A model generated the notes under the pieces. The model saw only the letters and a list, made by a program, of their open reading frames with translations, was not told the origin of the DNA and made no database searches. The position numbers and the translations under genes were made by a program. Shown in pieces: positions 1 to 7,287 of a stretch of 13,841 bases of DNA (positions are counted from its first letter, which is position 1; each line of letters begins with the position of its first letter). The DNA comes from Bacteroidales bacterium (lineage in GTDB: Bacteria; Bacteroidota; Bacteroidia; Bacteroidales; UBA4181), in NCBI GenBank assembly GCA_031287245.1, contig JAITTD010000071.1:1-13841 (forward strand), written 5' to 3'.

Positions 1-50
1 TGTATCATTAGCACAGGGTATCGCCCAGTGAGATGTAGCAGTATCAAAAC

Positions 51-78
51 GTAGAAACGTTGCGCGCAACGTCTCTAC
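51..78. repeat. 28-base near-perfect palindrome
   Basis: The two 13-base arms (GTAGAAACGTTGC and GCAACGTCTCTAC) pair except at one A/C position, around a central GC. The form, a GC-rich palindrome alone in an intergenic region, is that of dispersed REP-like elements. It is not followed by a T-run, so it is not an obvious terminator. No second copy is seen in this window. Confidence 0.6.
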
Positions 79-134
79 AAGGCGCTATCACAGGCGAACC
101 AATGATTATGCCCCATTGGGGGCTTCGTAATTTT

Positions 135-165
135 TAATTCGTAATTCGTAATTCGTAATTCGTAA
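135..165. repeat. Heptamer tandem array, TAATTCG x4
   Basis: Four perfect head-to-tail copies of TAATTCG cover 135-162, followed by a partial copy. The array lies about 55 bases upstream of the fucosidase promoter. A second seven-base-period array lies just past the fucosidase stop codon, so heptamer arrays flank the gene on both sides. No function can be read from it. Confidence 0.75.
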
Positions 166-218
166 TGCCCCTCAAAAAAAGATTTAGCCAAAATAAACGG
201 AAATTCAAAAAAAATATC

Positions 219-226
219 TACTTTTG
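219..226 (+). promoter_or_regulatory. Bacteroidota -7 promoter element for the fucosidase gene
   Basis: TACTTTTG matches the TAnnTTTG consensus exactly. The expected transcription start, near 233, would give a leader of about 20 bases, the same as for rpsP and clpP in this window. No good TTTG is seen at -33, so the promoter may be weak or need an activator. Confidence 0.55.
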
Positions 227-252
227 TACATTAAATTGTTATCATAAAAATC

Positions 253-1860
253 ATGCAAAAAACATCAATTATTTCGGCAATTCTGGCTGTAATGCTGGCA
301 ATGCCTTTCAGTGTCGAGGCACAAAAGAAAACGAATAAAGAACCACAAAAAGTTCAGGTGGTAACCGCAGGTCAAAACGAATTTTACGGACCTTATATGC
401 CTGATATTGCGTCCATTCGCCAGCACGAGTGCCCCGAATGGTTTCAAGACGCCAAGTTTGGCATGTTTATAGACTGGGGGCTGTATTCGGTTGCCGGTTG
501 GGACGCCAAACGCGAAAAAGGAGCCATGTATCCCGACTGGTACATGAAAAATATGTTGGGCGGCGCCGTAAAAGAGTATCATGACAGGGTTTGGGGCAAA
601 AACTTCATGCCCGATGATTTTATACCCCTGTTCACCGCCGAAAACTATCGTCCTGACTGGTTAATCAATCTGGCAAAGGATGCGGGCATCAAATATGTTG
701 TGCCCTTTTGCAAGCACCACGATGGCTTTTGTCTGTGGCCCAGCAGTTACACCGAGCGCGACGCCATGGACATGGGACCGAAAAAGGATTTGGTGCGCCC
801 CCTGGTGGACGCCTGCTACAAAAACGGATTAAAGTTCGGATTTTATTTTTCCCTTGATGAATGGTACTATCCGGTCATCAAAGACGGTAAAAAGATGATT
901 CGCGAATGGGGCGCACACAATTATGCACCTTGGGATGACAGCAAAGTGAAAATTCACTTGACAGGAAAACACCCTGTTGAAGACTTTTTCGGCGATTATA
1001 TTGTGCCGCAGGCAAAGGAATTTATCAATCTGTACGATCCGGACATCCTCTGGTTTGACGGCGACTGGGAAATGTTTGCCGAAGAATACCGTTCGCCGGA
1101 AATCATTGCCCATTTCTACAATCATGCCGAAGGACGCAAGCAAGTTGCCCTCAACGACCGCAACGGACGCAGCCGCTTCAAAATCGGCGATTTCTTTTGC
1201 AGCGAATATCACCGTTTGCCGGAAGGCTACGAATTTAAGCACCCTTGGGAAGAAAACCGCGGAATCAGCCAGTCGTTTGGCTACAATAGGGAAGACACGG
1301 AAGATAATGTACTGAGTGTGAAAGATTTCATCCACATGTTTATCCGCACTGTCAGTGAAAACGGTAACTTACTGCTCATCGTGAACCTCGACGGAAAGGG
1401 CGGTTTGCCCGAAGTGCAGGAACGCCGCCTGCGCGGAATTGGAGAATGGCTGGCTGTCAATGGCGAAGCGATATACAACACACGCCCCTGGCTGACATCG
1501 GTACAGGAGTTGGGTTCGGCAACCGTAGTGCAAAATGAAGGCACGCTGGGCGGCAAAACCATTGAAGAAGCCAAATCAGACAGCCCGAACAAAAAAGGCG
1601 AAATACGCTTCACCCGAAGCAAAGACGGCAAAACCATTTATGCCATCTGCACCGAATTTCCCAAAGGAAAATTTGAAATCAACTCGCTGTATCTGAACAG
1701 GGGAAAGTCCACCATCACGATGATAGGCGCAGAAGACACCCAACTGGAATGGTCACAACATCCGGGACACGATTACACAAACTTAATCATCAATGTGCCC
1801 GATCACTTGTACAACAAACGCAAAAATGAATATGCGTGGGTATTTAAGATAATGTTGTAA
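253..1860 (+). CDS. Secreted alpha-L-fucosidase, GH29 family
   Basis: A 535-residue protein with an N-terminal signal peptide (hydrophobic residues 5-20, likely cleavage after VEAQ near 24). GH29 enzymes release L-fucose from glycans by a retaining mechanism. The family hallmarks are in order: FGMFIDWG at 69-76, KHHDGF at 154-159, GPKKDLV at 175-181, GLKFGFYFS at 192-200 and DPDILWFDG at 262-270, where Asp269 is the expected nucleophile. NGNLLLIVNLDG follows, then a C-terminal beta-rich domain from about residue 430. Two first-shell positions differ from the usual pattern: Asp74 replaces His in the HWG motif, and Asp95 (YPDWY) replaces Glu in EWY. This may mark a subclade with a different substrate. 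The gene stands alone with its own promoter and terminator; no SusC/SusD pair is nearby. The family call is secure, the exact linkage unknown. Confidence 0.9.
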   Translation: MQKTSIISAILAVMLAMPFSVEAQKKTNKEPQKVQVVTAGQNEFYGPYMPDIASIRQHECPEWFQDAKFGMFIDWGLYSVAGWDAKREKGAMYPDWYMKNMLGGAVKEYHDRVWGKNFMPDDFIPLFTAENYRPDWLINLAKDAGIKYVVPFCKHHDGFCLWPSSYTERDAMDMGPKKDLVRPLVDACYKNGLKFGFYFSLDEWYYPVIKDGKKMIREWGAHNYAPWDDSKVKIHLTGKHPVEDFFGDYIVPQAKEFINLYDPDILWFDGDWEMFAEEYRSPEIIAHFYNHAEGRKQVALNDRNGRSRFKIGDFFCSEYHRLPEGYEFKHPWEENRGISQSFGYNREDTEDNVLSVKDFIHMFIRTVSENGNLLLIVNLDGKGGLPEVQERRLRGIGEWLAVNGEAIYNTRPWLTSVQELGSATVVQNEGTLGGKTIEEAKSDSPNKKGEIRFTRSKDGKTIYAICTEFPKGKFEINSLYLNRGKSTITMIGAEDTQLEWSQHPGHDYTNLIINVPDHLYNKRKNEYAWVFKIML

Positions 1861-1895
1861 TGATTAATGATTAATGGTTAATTATTAATTAATTA
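1861..1895. repeat. Degenerate heptamer tandem array, TGATTAA-like
   Basis: Directly after the fucosidase stop come TGATTAA, TGATTAA, TGGTTAA and TTATTAA in tandem, then a decayed copy. The seven-base period is the same as in the array upstream of the gene, but the unit differs. Confidence 0.6.
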
Positions 1896-1901
1896 CGAAA
1901 T

Positions 1902-1933
1902 AAAAATGCCTTGCAGATTGCGAGGCATTTTTT
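1902..1933. terminator. Bidirectional intrinsic terminator between fucosidase and clpX
   Basis: A 13-bp stem (1902-1914 with 1920-1932, one G-T pair) encloses the loop AGATT and has five A on one side and six T on the other. It can stop transcription from the fucosidase on the plus strand and from clpX on the minus strand. For clpX it lies about 115 bases past the stop codon, beyond the phased repeat array. Confidence 0.85.
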
Positions 1934-1935
1934 AT

Positions 1936-2043
1936 TATAACGATTTATAACGATTTATAACGATTTATAACAACTGTATAACAATTTATAACGATGTATA
2001 ACGATTTATAACAACTGTATAACAATTTGTAACGATGTATAAC
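1936..2043. repeat. Phased tandem array of TATAAC units within a 41-base higher-order repeat
   Basis: TATAAC (one copy mutated to TGTAAC) begins at 1936, 1946, 1956, 1966, 1977, 1987, 1997, 2007, 2018, 2028 and 2038, that is, at steps of 10, 10, 10 and 11 that recur. The last two 41-base blocks, 1961-2001 and 2002-2042, differ at one base only. The mean period of about 10.2 bases is close to one turn of B-DNA. The array ends five bases before the clpX stop codon, between two convergent genes. Confidence 0.85.
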
Positions 2044-2047
2044 CACT

Positions 2048-3286
2048 TTACGCCGCTTTCAGTTTGTTTGCATTGATTCGTTCCAGTTTTTCTTTGGCAA
2101 ATTCGAGTGTAATGGTGACGCCTTTTTCTTCGGTGGACGGTATTTCGAACATCACATCCATCATAATGGCTTCACAAATGGCTCGCAAACCTCTGGCTCC
2201 GAGTTTAAACTCGATGGCTTTGTCAACAATAAAATCCAACACATCAGCATCAAAATTGAGTTCCACACCATCTATCCTGAACAGTTTCTTGTATTGCTTG
2301 ATGAGCGCGTTTTTCGGCTCGGTGAGAATGTTGCGAAGGGCATCTCTGTCCAACGGATGAAGGTAGGTGAGCACCGGTAAACGACCGATAATTTCGGGGA
2401 TAAGCCCAAAGGATTTCAGGTCTTGCGGTGCGATATACTGCAACAGATTGTTGCGGTCAATTTGAGCGGTATCTTTGGCGTTGTTGTAGCCGATGACGCG
2501 AGTGTTGAGGCGTTGCCCTATTTTTCGTTCAATGCCGTCAAAAGCGCCTCCGCAGATAAACAGGATATTTTTGGTATCAATGGCTATCATTTTCTGTTCA
2601 GGATGCTTGCGTCCGCCTTGCGGGGGAACATTGACCACCGAACCTTCGAGCAGTTTGAGCAATCCCTGCTGCACACCTTCGCCGGATACGTCGCGGGTGA
2701 TGGAAGGATTGTCGCTTTTGCGGGCTATCTTGTCCAATTCGTCAATGAATACGATGCCTTTCTCGGCAGCGTCCACATTGTAATCTGCAGATTGTAAGAG
2801 CCGCGTCAGGATGCTTTCCACATCCTCGCCCACATAACCTGCTTCGGTGAGCACAGTGGCGTCAACAATGGTGAAAGGTACGTGCAGCAATCGTGCGATG
2901 GTGCGTGCCAGCAAGGTTTTACCGGTTCCGGTTTCGCCTACCAAAATAATGTTCGATTTTTCAATTTCTACATCATCATCCTGCCGTTTCTTCACCGTCA
3001 GGCGTTTGTAGTGGTTATACACCGCCACTGCAATGCATTTCTTGGCTTCGTCCTGTCCGATGACGTACTCGTCAAGAAAACGTTTGAGTTCAACAGGGGG
3101 CAAGGCTTTGATATTATCCAAATTCAGCCTTTTGCCCTTTTTCCTGAGTTCTTCTTCCGCAATTTGCGTGGCTTGTTCCACACAAGCATCGCAGATATGC
3201 CCTGAAATTCCGGCAATCAGAAGTTGAACATCTCTCTTTTCGCGTCCGCAGAACGAACAGCGTTCTATGTTATTACGTGCATTCAT
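2048..3286 (-). CDS. clpX: ClpX, ATP-binding subunit of the Clp protease
   Basis: This is the AAA+ unfoldase that recognises substrates, unfolds them and feeds them to ClpP in the cytosol; 412 residues is normal length. An N-terminal zinc-binding domain has Cys10, Cys13, Cys32 and Cys35. Walker A is GETGTGKT at 117-124, pore loop GYVG at 150-153, Walker [10 protein letters not shown] at 178-186 with Glu183, the RKH loop at 226-228, and a sensor [11 protein letters not shown] motif lies near the C-terminus. The ClpP-docking tripeptide, IGF in proteobacteria, reads IGY at 265-267, which agrees with my recollection of Bacteroidetes ClpX. The start codon shares one base with the clpP stop (TAATG), so translation is probably coupled and the two subunits are made together. 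Confidence 0.98.
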   Translation of the reverse strand: MNARNNIERCSFCGREKRDVQLLIAGISGHICDACVEQATQIAEEELRKKGKRLNLDNIKALPPVELKRFLDEYVIGQDEAKKCIAVAVYNHYKRLTVKKRQDDDVEIEKSNIILVGETGTGKTLLARTIARLLHVPFTIVDATVLTEAGYVGEDVESILTRLLQSADYNVDAAEKGIVFIDELDKIARKSDNPSITRDVSGEGVQQGLLKLLEGSVVNVPPQGGRKHPEQKMIAIDTKNILFICGGAFDGIERKIGQRLNTRVIGYNNAKDTAQIDRNNLLQYIAPQDLKSFGLIPEIIGRLPVLTYLHPLDRDALRNILTEPKNALIKQYKKLFRIDGVELNFDADVLDFIVDKAIEFKLGARGLRAICEAIMMDVMFEIPSTEEKGVTITLEFAKEKLERINANKLKAA

Positions 3287-3957
3287 TATTTTTTCTTCCT
3301 TACCAATACTTCATCTACTAAACCGTATGCTTGGGCTTCTTCGGCGGTCATCCAAAAATCGCGGTCGGAATCCTTTTCAATGGTTTCAACAGTTTTGCCT
3401 GAATGTTCTGCTAAAATGGAATAGAGTTCGTTTTTTGTTTTAAGTATCTCTTTTACAGCAATTTCCATTTCCACCGATTGTCCCTGTACTCCGCCTGAGG
3501 GCTGGTGAATCATCACCCGCGAGTGTTTCAGCGCTGAGCGTTTTCCTTTTACGCCTGCCGCAAGGATTACAGACCCCATAGAAGCAGCCATACCGGTGCA
3601 GATGGTGGCTACGTCGGATGAAATCCACTGCATCGTGTCGTAAATGCCCAAGCCGGCGTGAACCATACCGCCGGGGGTATTGAGGTAAATCTGTATGTCC
3701 TTGTGAGGGTCGCTCGAATCAAGGAAAAGCAACTGTGCCTGTATGATATTGGCTACATCGTCGTCAATGGCTGCGCCCAAAAAGATGATGCGATCCATCA
3801 TCAGACGGGAAAATACGTCCATTTGGGCTACATTTAGCTGACGCTCCTCAATGATAGTGGGCGATATGTAACCATTCATAATGTGTTGATAGCGGTGCAA
3901 GGTCATGCTGTTGATGCCGGAGTGTTTCACCGCATATTTCTGAAATTCGTTGTGCAT
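3286..3957 (-). CDS. clpP: ClpP, proteolytic subunit of the Clp protease
   Basis: A serine peptidase (family S14) that forms the tetradecameric chamber served by ClpX. The start at 3957 gives 223 residues. The catalytic triad is Ser126 (GMAASMGS), His151 (MIHQPSGG) and Asp200 (SDRDFW). The conserved DRIIFLG and GLGIYDTMQ segments are present. An in-frame ATG at 4014 would add 19 residues, but it lies upstream of the -7 element at 3985-3992 and the extra residues do not resemble the family, so it is rejected. The next gene, clpX, overlaps by one base. A gap of 78 bases and this promoter separate clpP from rimM, so clpPX can be transcribed apart from the ribosomal genes. Confidence 0.97.
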   Translation of the reverse strand: MHNEFQKYAVKHSGINSMTLHRYQHIMNGYISPTIIEERQLNVAQMDVFSRLMMDRIIFLGAAIDDDVANIIQAQLLFLDSSDPHKDIQIYLNTPGGMVHAGLGIYDTMQWISSDVATICTGMAASMGSVILAAGVKGKRSALKHSRVMIHQPSGGVQGQSVEMEIAVKEILKTKNELYSILAEHSGKTVETIEKDSDRDFWMTAEEAQAYGLVDEVLVRKKK

Positions 3958-3984
3958 TTTATTTTTAATAAAGATAAATCGTTG

Positions 3985-3992
3985 CAAAGATA
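3985..3992 (-). promoter_or_regulatory. -7 promoter element for clpP-clpX
   Basis: On the minus strand this reads TATCTTTG, an exact TAnnTTTG match. Transcription would start near 3978 and leave a leader of about 20 bases before the ATG at 3957. No good -33 box is seen at the usual distance; CTTG at 4016-4019 is too far away (23-base spacer). Confidence 0.55.
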
Positions 3993-4035
3993 GGTGATTT
4001 TTTCTGAATGGCATGCAAGTGAATGAAAAAAGTCG

Positions 4036-4548
4036 CTAATTAAGGTTGAGAATCCCTTCAGGTGCGTTGATATGTAGTGTTTTATTGTTGATGTCAACTT
4101 CTGTAACCAGTGCGGGATGAAGCGAAATCAGTGTTTCTTTGCCGTCCTGTATCACCTGCATGACGATATTGCCGTTGAAATCTTCAATGCCTGCAATGCA
4201 GCCGATATTTCCGTATTGGGCGTCGTGTACCGTGTAGCCCGTCCACTGTTCCAGCCCGGCTTCCTCTTCCTGCAAAACGATGTCAGCCAGCACTTTGCAA
4301 TCAATCAGTTCAGTGGCTTCCTCAATAGAGGTGACAAATTCCATCTTTACCAAAGCCGTGTAGTCGGTGCGAATGGTCAATTCTTCCACAGGAAAAGGCA
4401 CCCGTAGCCCGTCTATCACGACAAACAGTTCTGTCAGATTTTCCAGTTCGTCATCCAGCATCTGATCGGACAACAGCACCAAAGTGCCCGAAAAACCGTG
4501 CGTTTTCGAGAAGGTGCCTAAGTATTGTAAGTTTTTTTCGGTCAACAT
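4036..4548 (-). CDS. rimM: RimM, 16S rRNA processing and 30S maturation factor
   Basis: RimM binds S19 and helps mature the 30S head domain. The start ATG at 4548 gives 170 residues. The N-terminal RimM beta-barrel opens with YLGTFSKTHGFSGTL, the family's conserved GxxxKxHGxxG pattern, and the C-terminal half is a PRC-barrel-like domain ending in a short ILNLN tail. An upstream TTG three codons earlier is the only alternative and is less likely. rimM lies just past the rpsP terminator, and a -7 element inside that hairpin may drive it. Partnership with rpsP is the common bacterial order. Sequence similarity between distant RimM proteins is low, but pattern, length and context agree. Confidence 0.93.
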   Translation of the reverse strand: MLTEKNLQYLGTFSKTHGFSGTLVLLSDQMLDDELENLTELFVVIDGLRVPFPVEELTIRTDYTALVKMEFVTSIEEATELIDCKVLADIVLQEEEAGLEQWTGYTVHDAQYGNIGCIAGIEDFNGNIVMQVIQDGKETLISLHPALVTEVDINNKTLHINAPEGILNLN

Positions 4549-4560
4549 CCGTATCAAAAT

Positions 4561-4597
4561 AAAAAACCCTCAAAGATAATCATTTTGAGGGTTTTTT
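4561..4597 (-). terminator. Intrinsic terminator after rpsP
   Basis: A perfect 14-bp stem pairs 4561-4574 with 4584-4597 around a nine-base loop. On the minus strand it ends in TTTTTT then ATTTTG. It begins 20 bases past the rpsP stop and ends 12 bases before the rimM start. Transcription of rimM therefore needs read-through or its own promoter. Confidence 0.85.
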
Positions 4598-4601
4598 CAA
4601 T
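4571..4601 (-). promoter_or_regulatory. Putative rimM promoter nested in the rpsP terminator
   Basis: On the minus strand TATCTTTG (4571-4578) matches TAnnTTTG, and ATTG (4598-4601) is a three-of-four match to the -33 TTTG with a 19-base spacer. The -7 element spans the loop and the start of the hairpin's second arm. Transcription would begin near 4564, about 16 bases before the rimM ATG. The spacing agrees with the other promoters here; use in the cell is inference. Confidence 0.5.
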
Positions 4602-4617
4602 CATTTTTCCGAAAAAA

Positions 4618-5157
4618 TTATTCGGCAGCGGGTGCCGCATCGGTTTCAGCCACAGGTTCAGCTTCTTCAGTTGTTACTTCCGCTTCCTGCTTGTGGAGAG
4701 CCGCCAATTTCTCGGCTACTTTTTTGGCGTTGTCTTCTTTGGCTTTCGTTTCCGCTTCCTGACGTTTGCGTGCCGCTTCGTTCTTGGTCTTGATGACATT
4801 GTTTTTCAACGAATCGGTTTTGCTGCGTTTTTCGTCGCGCCATTTAGCAAAACGGTTTTCTGCTTCGTCCACCGAAAAAGCGCCTTTCTTTGCGCCTTCC
4901 AGCAAATGCTTTTTCAATAACACTCCTTCGTCTGAGAGAATGTTTCTGCACGTTTCGGTCGGTTGGGCTCCGTTGGTCAACCAAGTAAGGGCTTTGTCGA
5001 AATTCAATTCGACGGTTGCCGGATGGGTGTTCGGATTGTACGAACCCAATCTTTCGATATACTTGCCATCCCGTGGCGCCCTGCTATCAGCCGCAACAAT
5101 GTGATAATAGGGAAATCCTTTCTTCCCTTGTCTTGACAATCTGATTTTTACAGGCAT
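4618..5157 (-). CDS. rpsP: 30S ribosomal protein S16, long form
   Basis: S16 binds 16S rRNA in the body of the small subunit. The N-terminal 80 residues are typical: [37 protein letters not shown], and the [12 protein letters not shown] helix. The protein has 179 residues, about twice the E. coli length. The tail from about residue 110 is rich in Lys, Glu and Ala, probably a charged helix, then acidic and disordered at the end. Long S16 tails are usual in Bacteroidetes. The gene starts 27 bases from a strong consensus promoter and is followed by its own terminator, then rimM. Confidence 0.97.
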   Translation of the reverse strand: MPVKIRLSRQGKKGFPYYHIVAADSRAPRDGKYIERLGSYNPNTHPATVELNFDKALTWLTNGAQPTETCRNILSDEGVLLKKHLLEGAKKGAFSVDEAENRFAKWRDEKRSKTDSLKNNVIKTKNEAARKRQEAETKAKEDNAKKVAEKLAALHKQEAEVTTEEAEPVAETDAAPAAE

Positions 5158-5183
5158 AAAATTTTTATTTAAATTTGAGGGCG

Positions 5184-5213
5184 CAAAGTTACATCTTTTT
5201 TTTATCCTGCAAA
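5184..5213 (-). promoter_or_regulatory. rpsP promoter
   Basis: On the minus strand TTTG (5210-5213), an 18-base spacer and TAACTTTG (5184-5191) match the Bacteroidota housekeeping promoter. Transcription would begin near 5177, about 20 bases before the rpsP ATG. This is one of the best promoter matches in the window and fits a highly expressed ribosomal gene. Confidence 0.8.
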
Positions 5214-5260
5214 AGAAAAAATAAATCGGCTATATCTTTTTTGCGGTTACACATTTTCAA

Positions 5261-5376
5261 GTCTCGCAGGGACGACACTTTATTAACCGTAGATTTTAAT
5301 CTACGGACAGAGAACCCTGTGCCGTAGTCCCGCAGGGACGGCACTTTGCTGTCTTTCTGTGTCGTCCTTGCGGGAC
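5261..5376. repeat. Cluster of GTCCCGCAGGGAC-type palindromic repeats
   Basis: GTCTCGCAGGGACGACAC (5261-5278) and GTCCCGCAGGGACGGCAC (5327-5344) are direct copies. The segment at 5359-5376 is a third copy in inverse orientation and pairs with the second across a 14-base loop, with two imperfect positions. Between the first two lies a perfect 9-bp hairpin at 5287-5306 (arms CCGTAGATT and AATCTACGG). No coding potential is seen. These look like dispersed intergenic elements. Confidence 0.7.
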
Positions 5377-5403
5377 AAAATCTTTTTAACTTATTAATCT
5401 TTA

Positions 5404-5443
5404 TGTGTTTGTGAACTTTGTGAATTTCTTTGTGCCTTTTGTG
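5404..5443. repeat. Degenerate TTTGTG tandem run
   Basis: Five spaced copies of TTTGTG or TATGTG lie within 40 bases. Runs of this kind are common between genes in Bacteroidetes, as far as I recall. The rest of 5377-5540 is AT-rich with no gene or clear signal. Confidence 0.4.
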
Positions 5444-5540
5444 ATTAAATTTATTATCGCAAAAAACGCCAAAATGTAAGATATACTTTACTTAGTAGTC
5501 TTCACTAAATAACTATAACAAACGCTGCGATTATATTGTG

Positions 5541-5557
5541 AAACCTCTACGAGGTTT
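5541..5557. repeat. Small palindrome AAACCTC-TAC-GAGGTTT
   Basis: A perfect 7-bp stem with the loop TAC. It has the same build as the short hairpins in the mosaic repeat to its right (a four-base or longer GC-rich arm around TAC, GTA, GCA or TAAC) and may belong to the same class. Confidence 0.5.
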
Positions 5558-5578
5558 TGGAGGATGTTTGTATCATAT

Positions 5579-5773
5579 TTTCTATTGATATGTATCCCCT
5601 AACGGGGAATGTTCGCTTGTCCGTAGGACATTCATATCAATAGAAATAATTCCTCATTAGGGAATACACATCCCTAACAGGGAATGTTCGCTTGTCCGCA
5701 GGACATTCATATCAATAGAAATAAATCTCAATATCACCTCAATTCCCCGTTAGGGGATACACAAATTGATACC
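5579..5773 (-). repeat. Mosaic palindromic repeat, copy 1 (inverse to the copy at 13661)
   Basis: About 195 bases made of short hairpins (CCCCTAACGGGG, GTCCGTAGGAC, GTCCGCAGGAC, CCCCGTTAGGGG) joined by conserved linkers. Inside it, a 52-base block occurs twice as a near-perfect direct repeat at 5597-5648 and 5672-5723, a 75-base period. Read on the minus strand, the whole element is co-linear with 13661-13841, apart from a few single-base changes and small indels. The left limit is uncertain. Confidence 0.85.
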
Positions 5774-5823
5774 TTTATTGATTGACAGCTTAGCACGGGA
5801 TATTTCAACAAAACTTGTTTAAG

Positions 5824-5905
5824 ATTCGCATGCGAATGTTATATTCTTCCAATAAAAAAATAACCATTCGTACCGTTTTTGGAGTTATTAACATTTTGTT
5901 AATAA
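5824..5905. other. Palindromes downstream of rnfC
   Basis: ATTCGCATGCGAAT (5824-5837) is a perfect 14-base palindrome, and TTATTAACA / TGTTAATAA (5885-5893 and 5897-5905) form a perfect 9-bp hairpin with a three-base loop, 31 bases past the rnfC stop. The hairpin might help end the rnf transcript, but on the minus strand no T-run follows it, so it is not a standard terminator. No gene is seen in 5774-5935. Confidence 0.4.
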
Positions 5906-5935
5906 ACAGAAAAATCCGGTGAGGAATGTTGGAAG

Positions 5936-7276
5936 TCAACTGTTCATTTTTGCCCGTGCTCTGATATTTTTCAGTACCTCGCTTTTCCCTAATCTGATAT
6001 AATCCAGCAACGGGCGCTGGCATGGACAGATATAACTACAGGAGCCGCACTCGATGCAGTCCTGTATGTGTTCGGTTTCGGCGCGGTCATACATTTGCCG
6101 CTCCACTGCCAGCATCAGCAGGTAGGGTTCAAGCCCCATCGGACAGTCCGCCACGCATTTGGAGCAACGGGTGCAACTGCGTAGAGGCTTGCGTGTTGCT
6201 TCCCGCTCGTCCATCAACAGGATGCCCGAACAGCCTTTGGTGGTGGGAATATCCGTAACGCCAAGGGCTTTGCCCATCATCGGTCCGCCGGATATTACTT
6301 TGCCTGTCGTTTCCGGCATTCCTCCGGCTGCTTCAATCAGGTAATTTATCGGAGTGCCAATCCGTACTTTGAAATTGGACGGATTAGCTAATCCTTTTCC
6401 TGTTACCGTCACTAAACGTTCCACAACGGGTTTGTTTTTCAACACCGCCTCATACACTGCAAAAACCGTTGCCACATTGAACGGAACTGCGCCCACGTCC
6501 ACCGGCAGCCCGCCCGAAGGCACTTCGCGCCCGGTGACGGCTTTGATGAGTTGTTTCTCGCCACCCTGCGGGTATTTCACTTTCAACGGGCAAATCTCTA
6601 TTTCGGGGTCAACTGCTGCACATTTCCGCAAATGAGCAATGGCGTCAGGTTTGTTGTTCTCAATGCCTACTACAGCCTTGTTCACACCCAGCGCCTTTTT
6701 CAAAATGCGGATGCCCACTATGATTTCAGCCCCCTTTTCAAGCATCAGGCGATGGTCGCAGGTGAGATACGGCTCACATTCCACGCCGTTAACCACCAAT
6801 ATTTCGGCTTTCTTGCCTTGCGGAACTGCCAGTTTGACATGGGCAGGAAAAGTAGCGCCGCCCAAACCAACAATCCCCGCAACGGTGATTTTCCGAATCA
6901 TTTCTTCGGCGCTCTCCGTCACCTCCGTTTTCAGTTCGTCGGAGGTGTCGATGCCTTCCAACCATTCGTCGCCTTCGGTTTCAATCTGAATGGCAGGGCG
7001 CTTGTAGCCGGATGTATCTGCAAAAGCATCTATTTTTTTCACGGTGCCCGACACCGGCGCGTGAATGTTAGCCGATACAAAGCCCGCGCTCTCGGCTATT
7101 ATCTGTCCCACCTTCACTTTGTCGCCCACAGCCACTTTTGCGACTGCCGGAACGCCAATATGCTGTGCCAACAGGATGGTTGCCACGACGGGCGGCGGCA
7201 ATATTTGTACAGATTGTCCCGCACTAAGTTTGTTTTCGGGCGGATGAACGCCCCCTTTTGAGAATGTTTTGAGCAT
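5936..7276 (-). CDS. rnfC: RnfC, Rnf electron transport complex subunit C
   Basis: RnfC is the peripheral NADH-binding subunit of the ferredoxin:NAD+ oxidoreductase that pumps Na+ or H+. From the ATG at 7276 it has 446 residues and begins MLKTFSKGGVHPPENK, the family's usual start; an upstream TTG-type extension is rejected. A lipoyl-like barrel lies at 30-90, the flavin/NAD motif GLGGATFP at 137-144, NGVECEPY at 163-170 and PSGGLP at 253-258. Two [4Fe-4S] clusters follow: Cys368, 371, 374, 378 and Cys407, 410, 413, 417. The protein looks complete. It is the last gene of its operon here: where rnfD, rnfG, rnfE and rnfA normally follow there are about 780 bases of repeats and then rpsP. Confidence 0.96.
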   Translation of the reverse strand: MLKTFSKGGVHPPENKLSAGQSVQILPPPVVATILLAQHIGVPAVAKVAVGDKVKVGQIIAESAGFVSANIHAPVSGTVKKIDAFADTSGYKRPAIQIETEGDEWLEGIDTSDELKTEVTESAEEMIRKITVAGIVGLGGATFPAHVKLAVPQGKKAEILVVNGVECEPYLTCDHRLMLEKGAEIIVGIRILKKALGVNKAVVGIENNKPDAIAHLRKCAAVDPEIEICPLKVKYPQGGEKQLIKAVTGREVPSGGLPVDVGAVPFNVATVFAVYEAVLKNKPVVERLVTVTGKGLANPSNFKVRIGTPINYLIEAAGGMPETTGKVISGGPMMGKALGVTDIPTTKGCSGILLMDEREATRKPLRSCTRCSKCVADCPMGLEPYLLMLAVERQMYDRAETEHIQDCIECGSCSYICPCQRPLLDYIRLGKSEVLKNIRARAKMNS

Positions 7277-7287
7277 TTTTAATTTTA

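Noticed and set aside
829..1335. 168-codon open frame opposite the fucosidase
   Set aside because: It lies fully inside a well-supported gene on the other strand and has no recognisable domain.
1936..2043. CRISPR array
   Set aside because: The units are 10-11 bases with no distinct spacers, and no cas genes are present.
2423..2797. Open frames opposite clpX on the plus strand
   Set aside because: They follow from the codon use of clpX and have no independent support.
3958..4014. Longer ClpP start at 4014
   Set aside because: The -7 element at 3985-3992 lies inside this extension, and the added 19 residues do not look like ClpP.
5805..6023. 72-codon frame overlapping the rnfC 3' end on the same strand
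   Set aside because: It overlaps coding sequence in another frame and runs into palindromes; no start signal or domain is seen.
6551..7261. 236-codon open frame opposite rnfC
   Set aside because: It is the antisense of a complete RnfC with conserved Cys clusters and shows no family motif.
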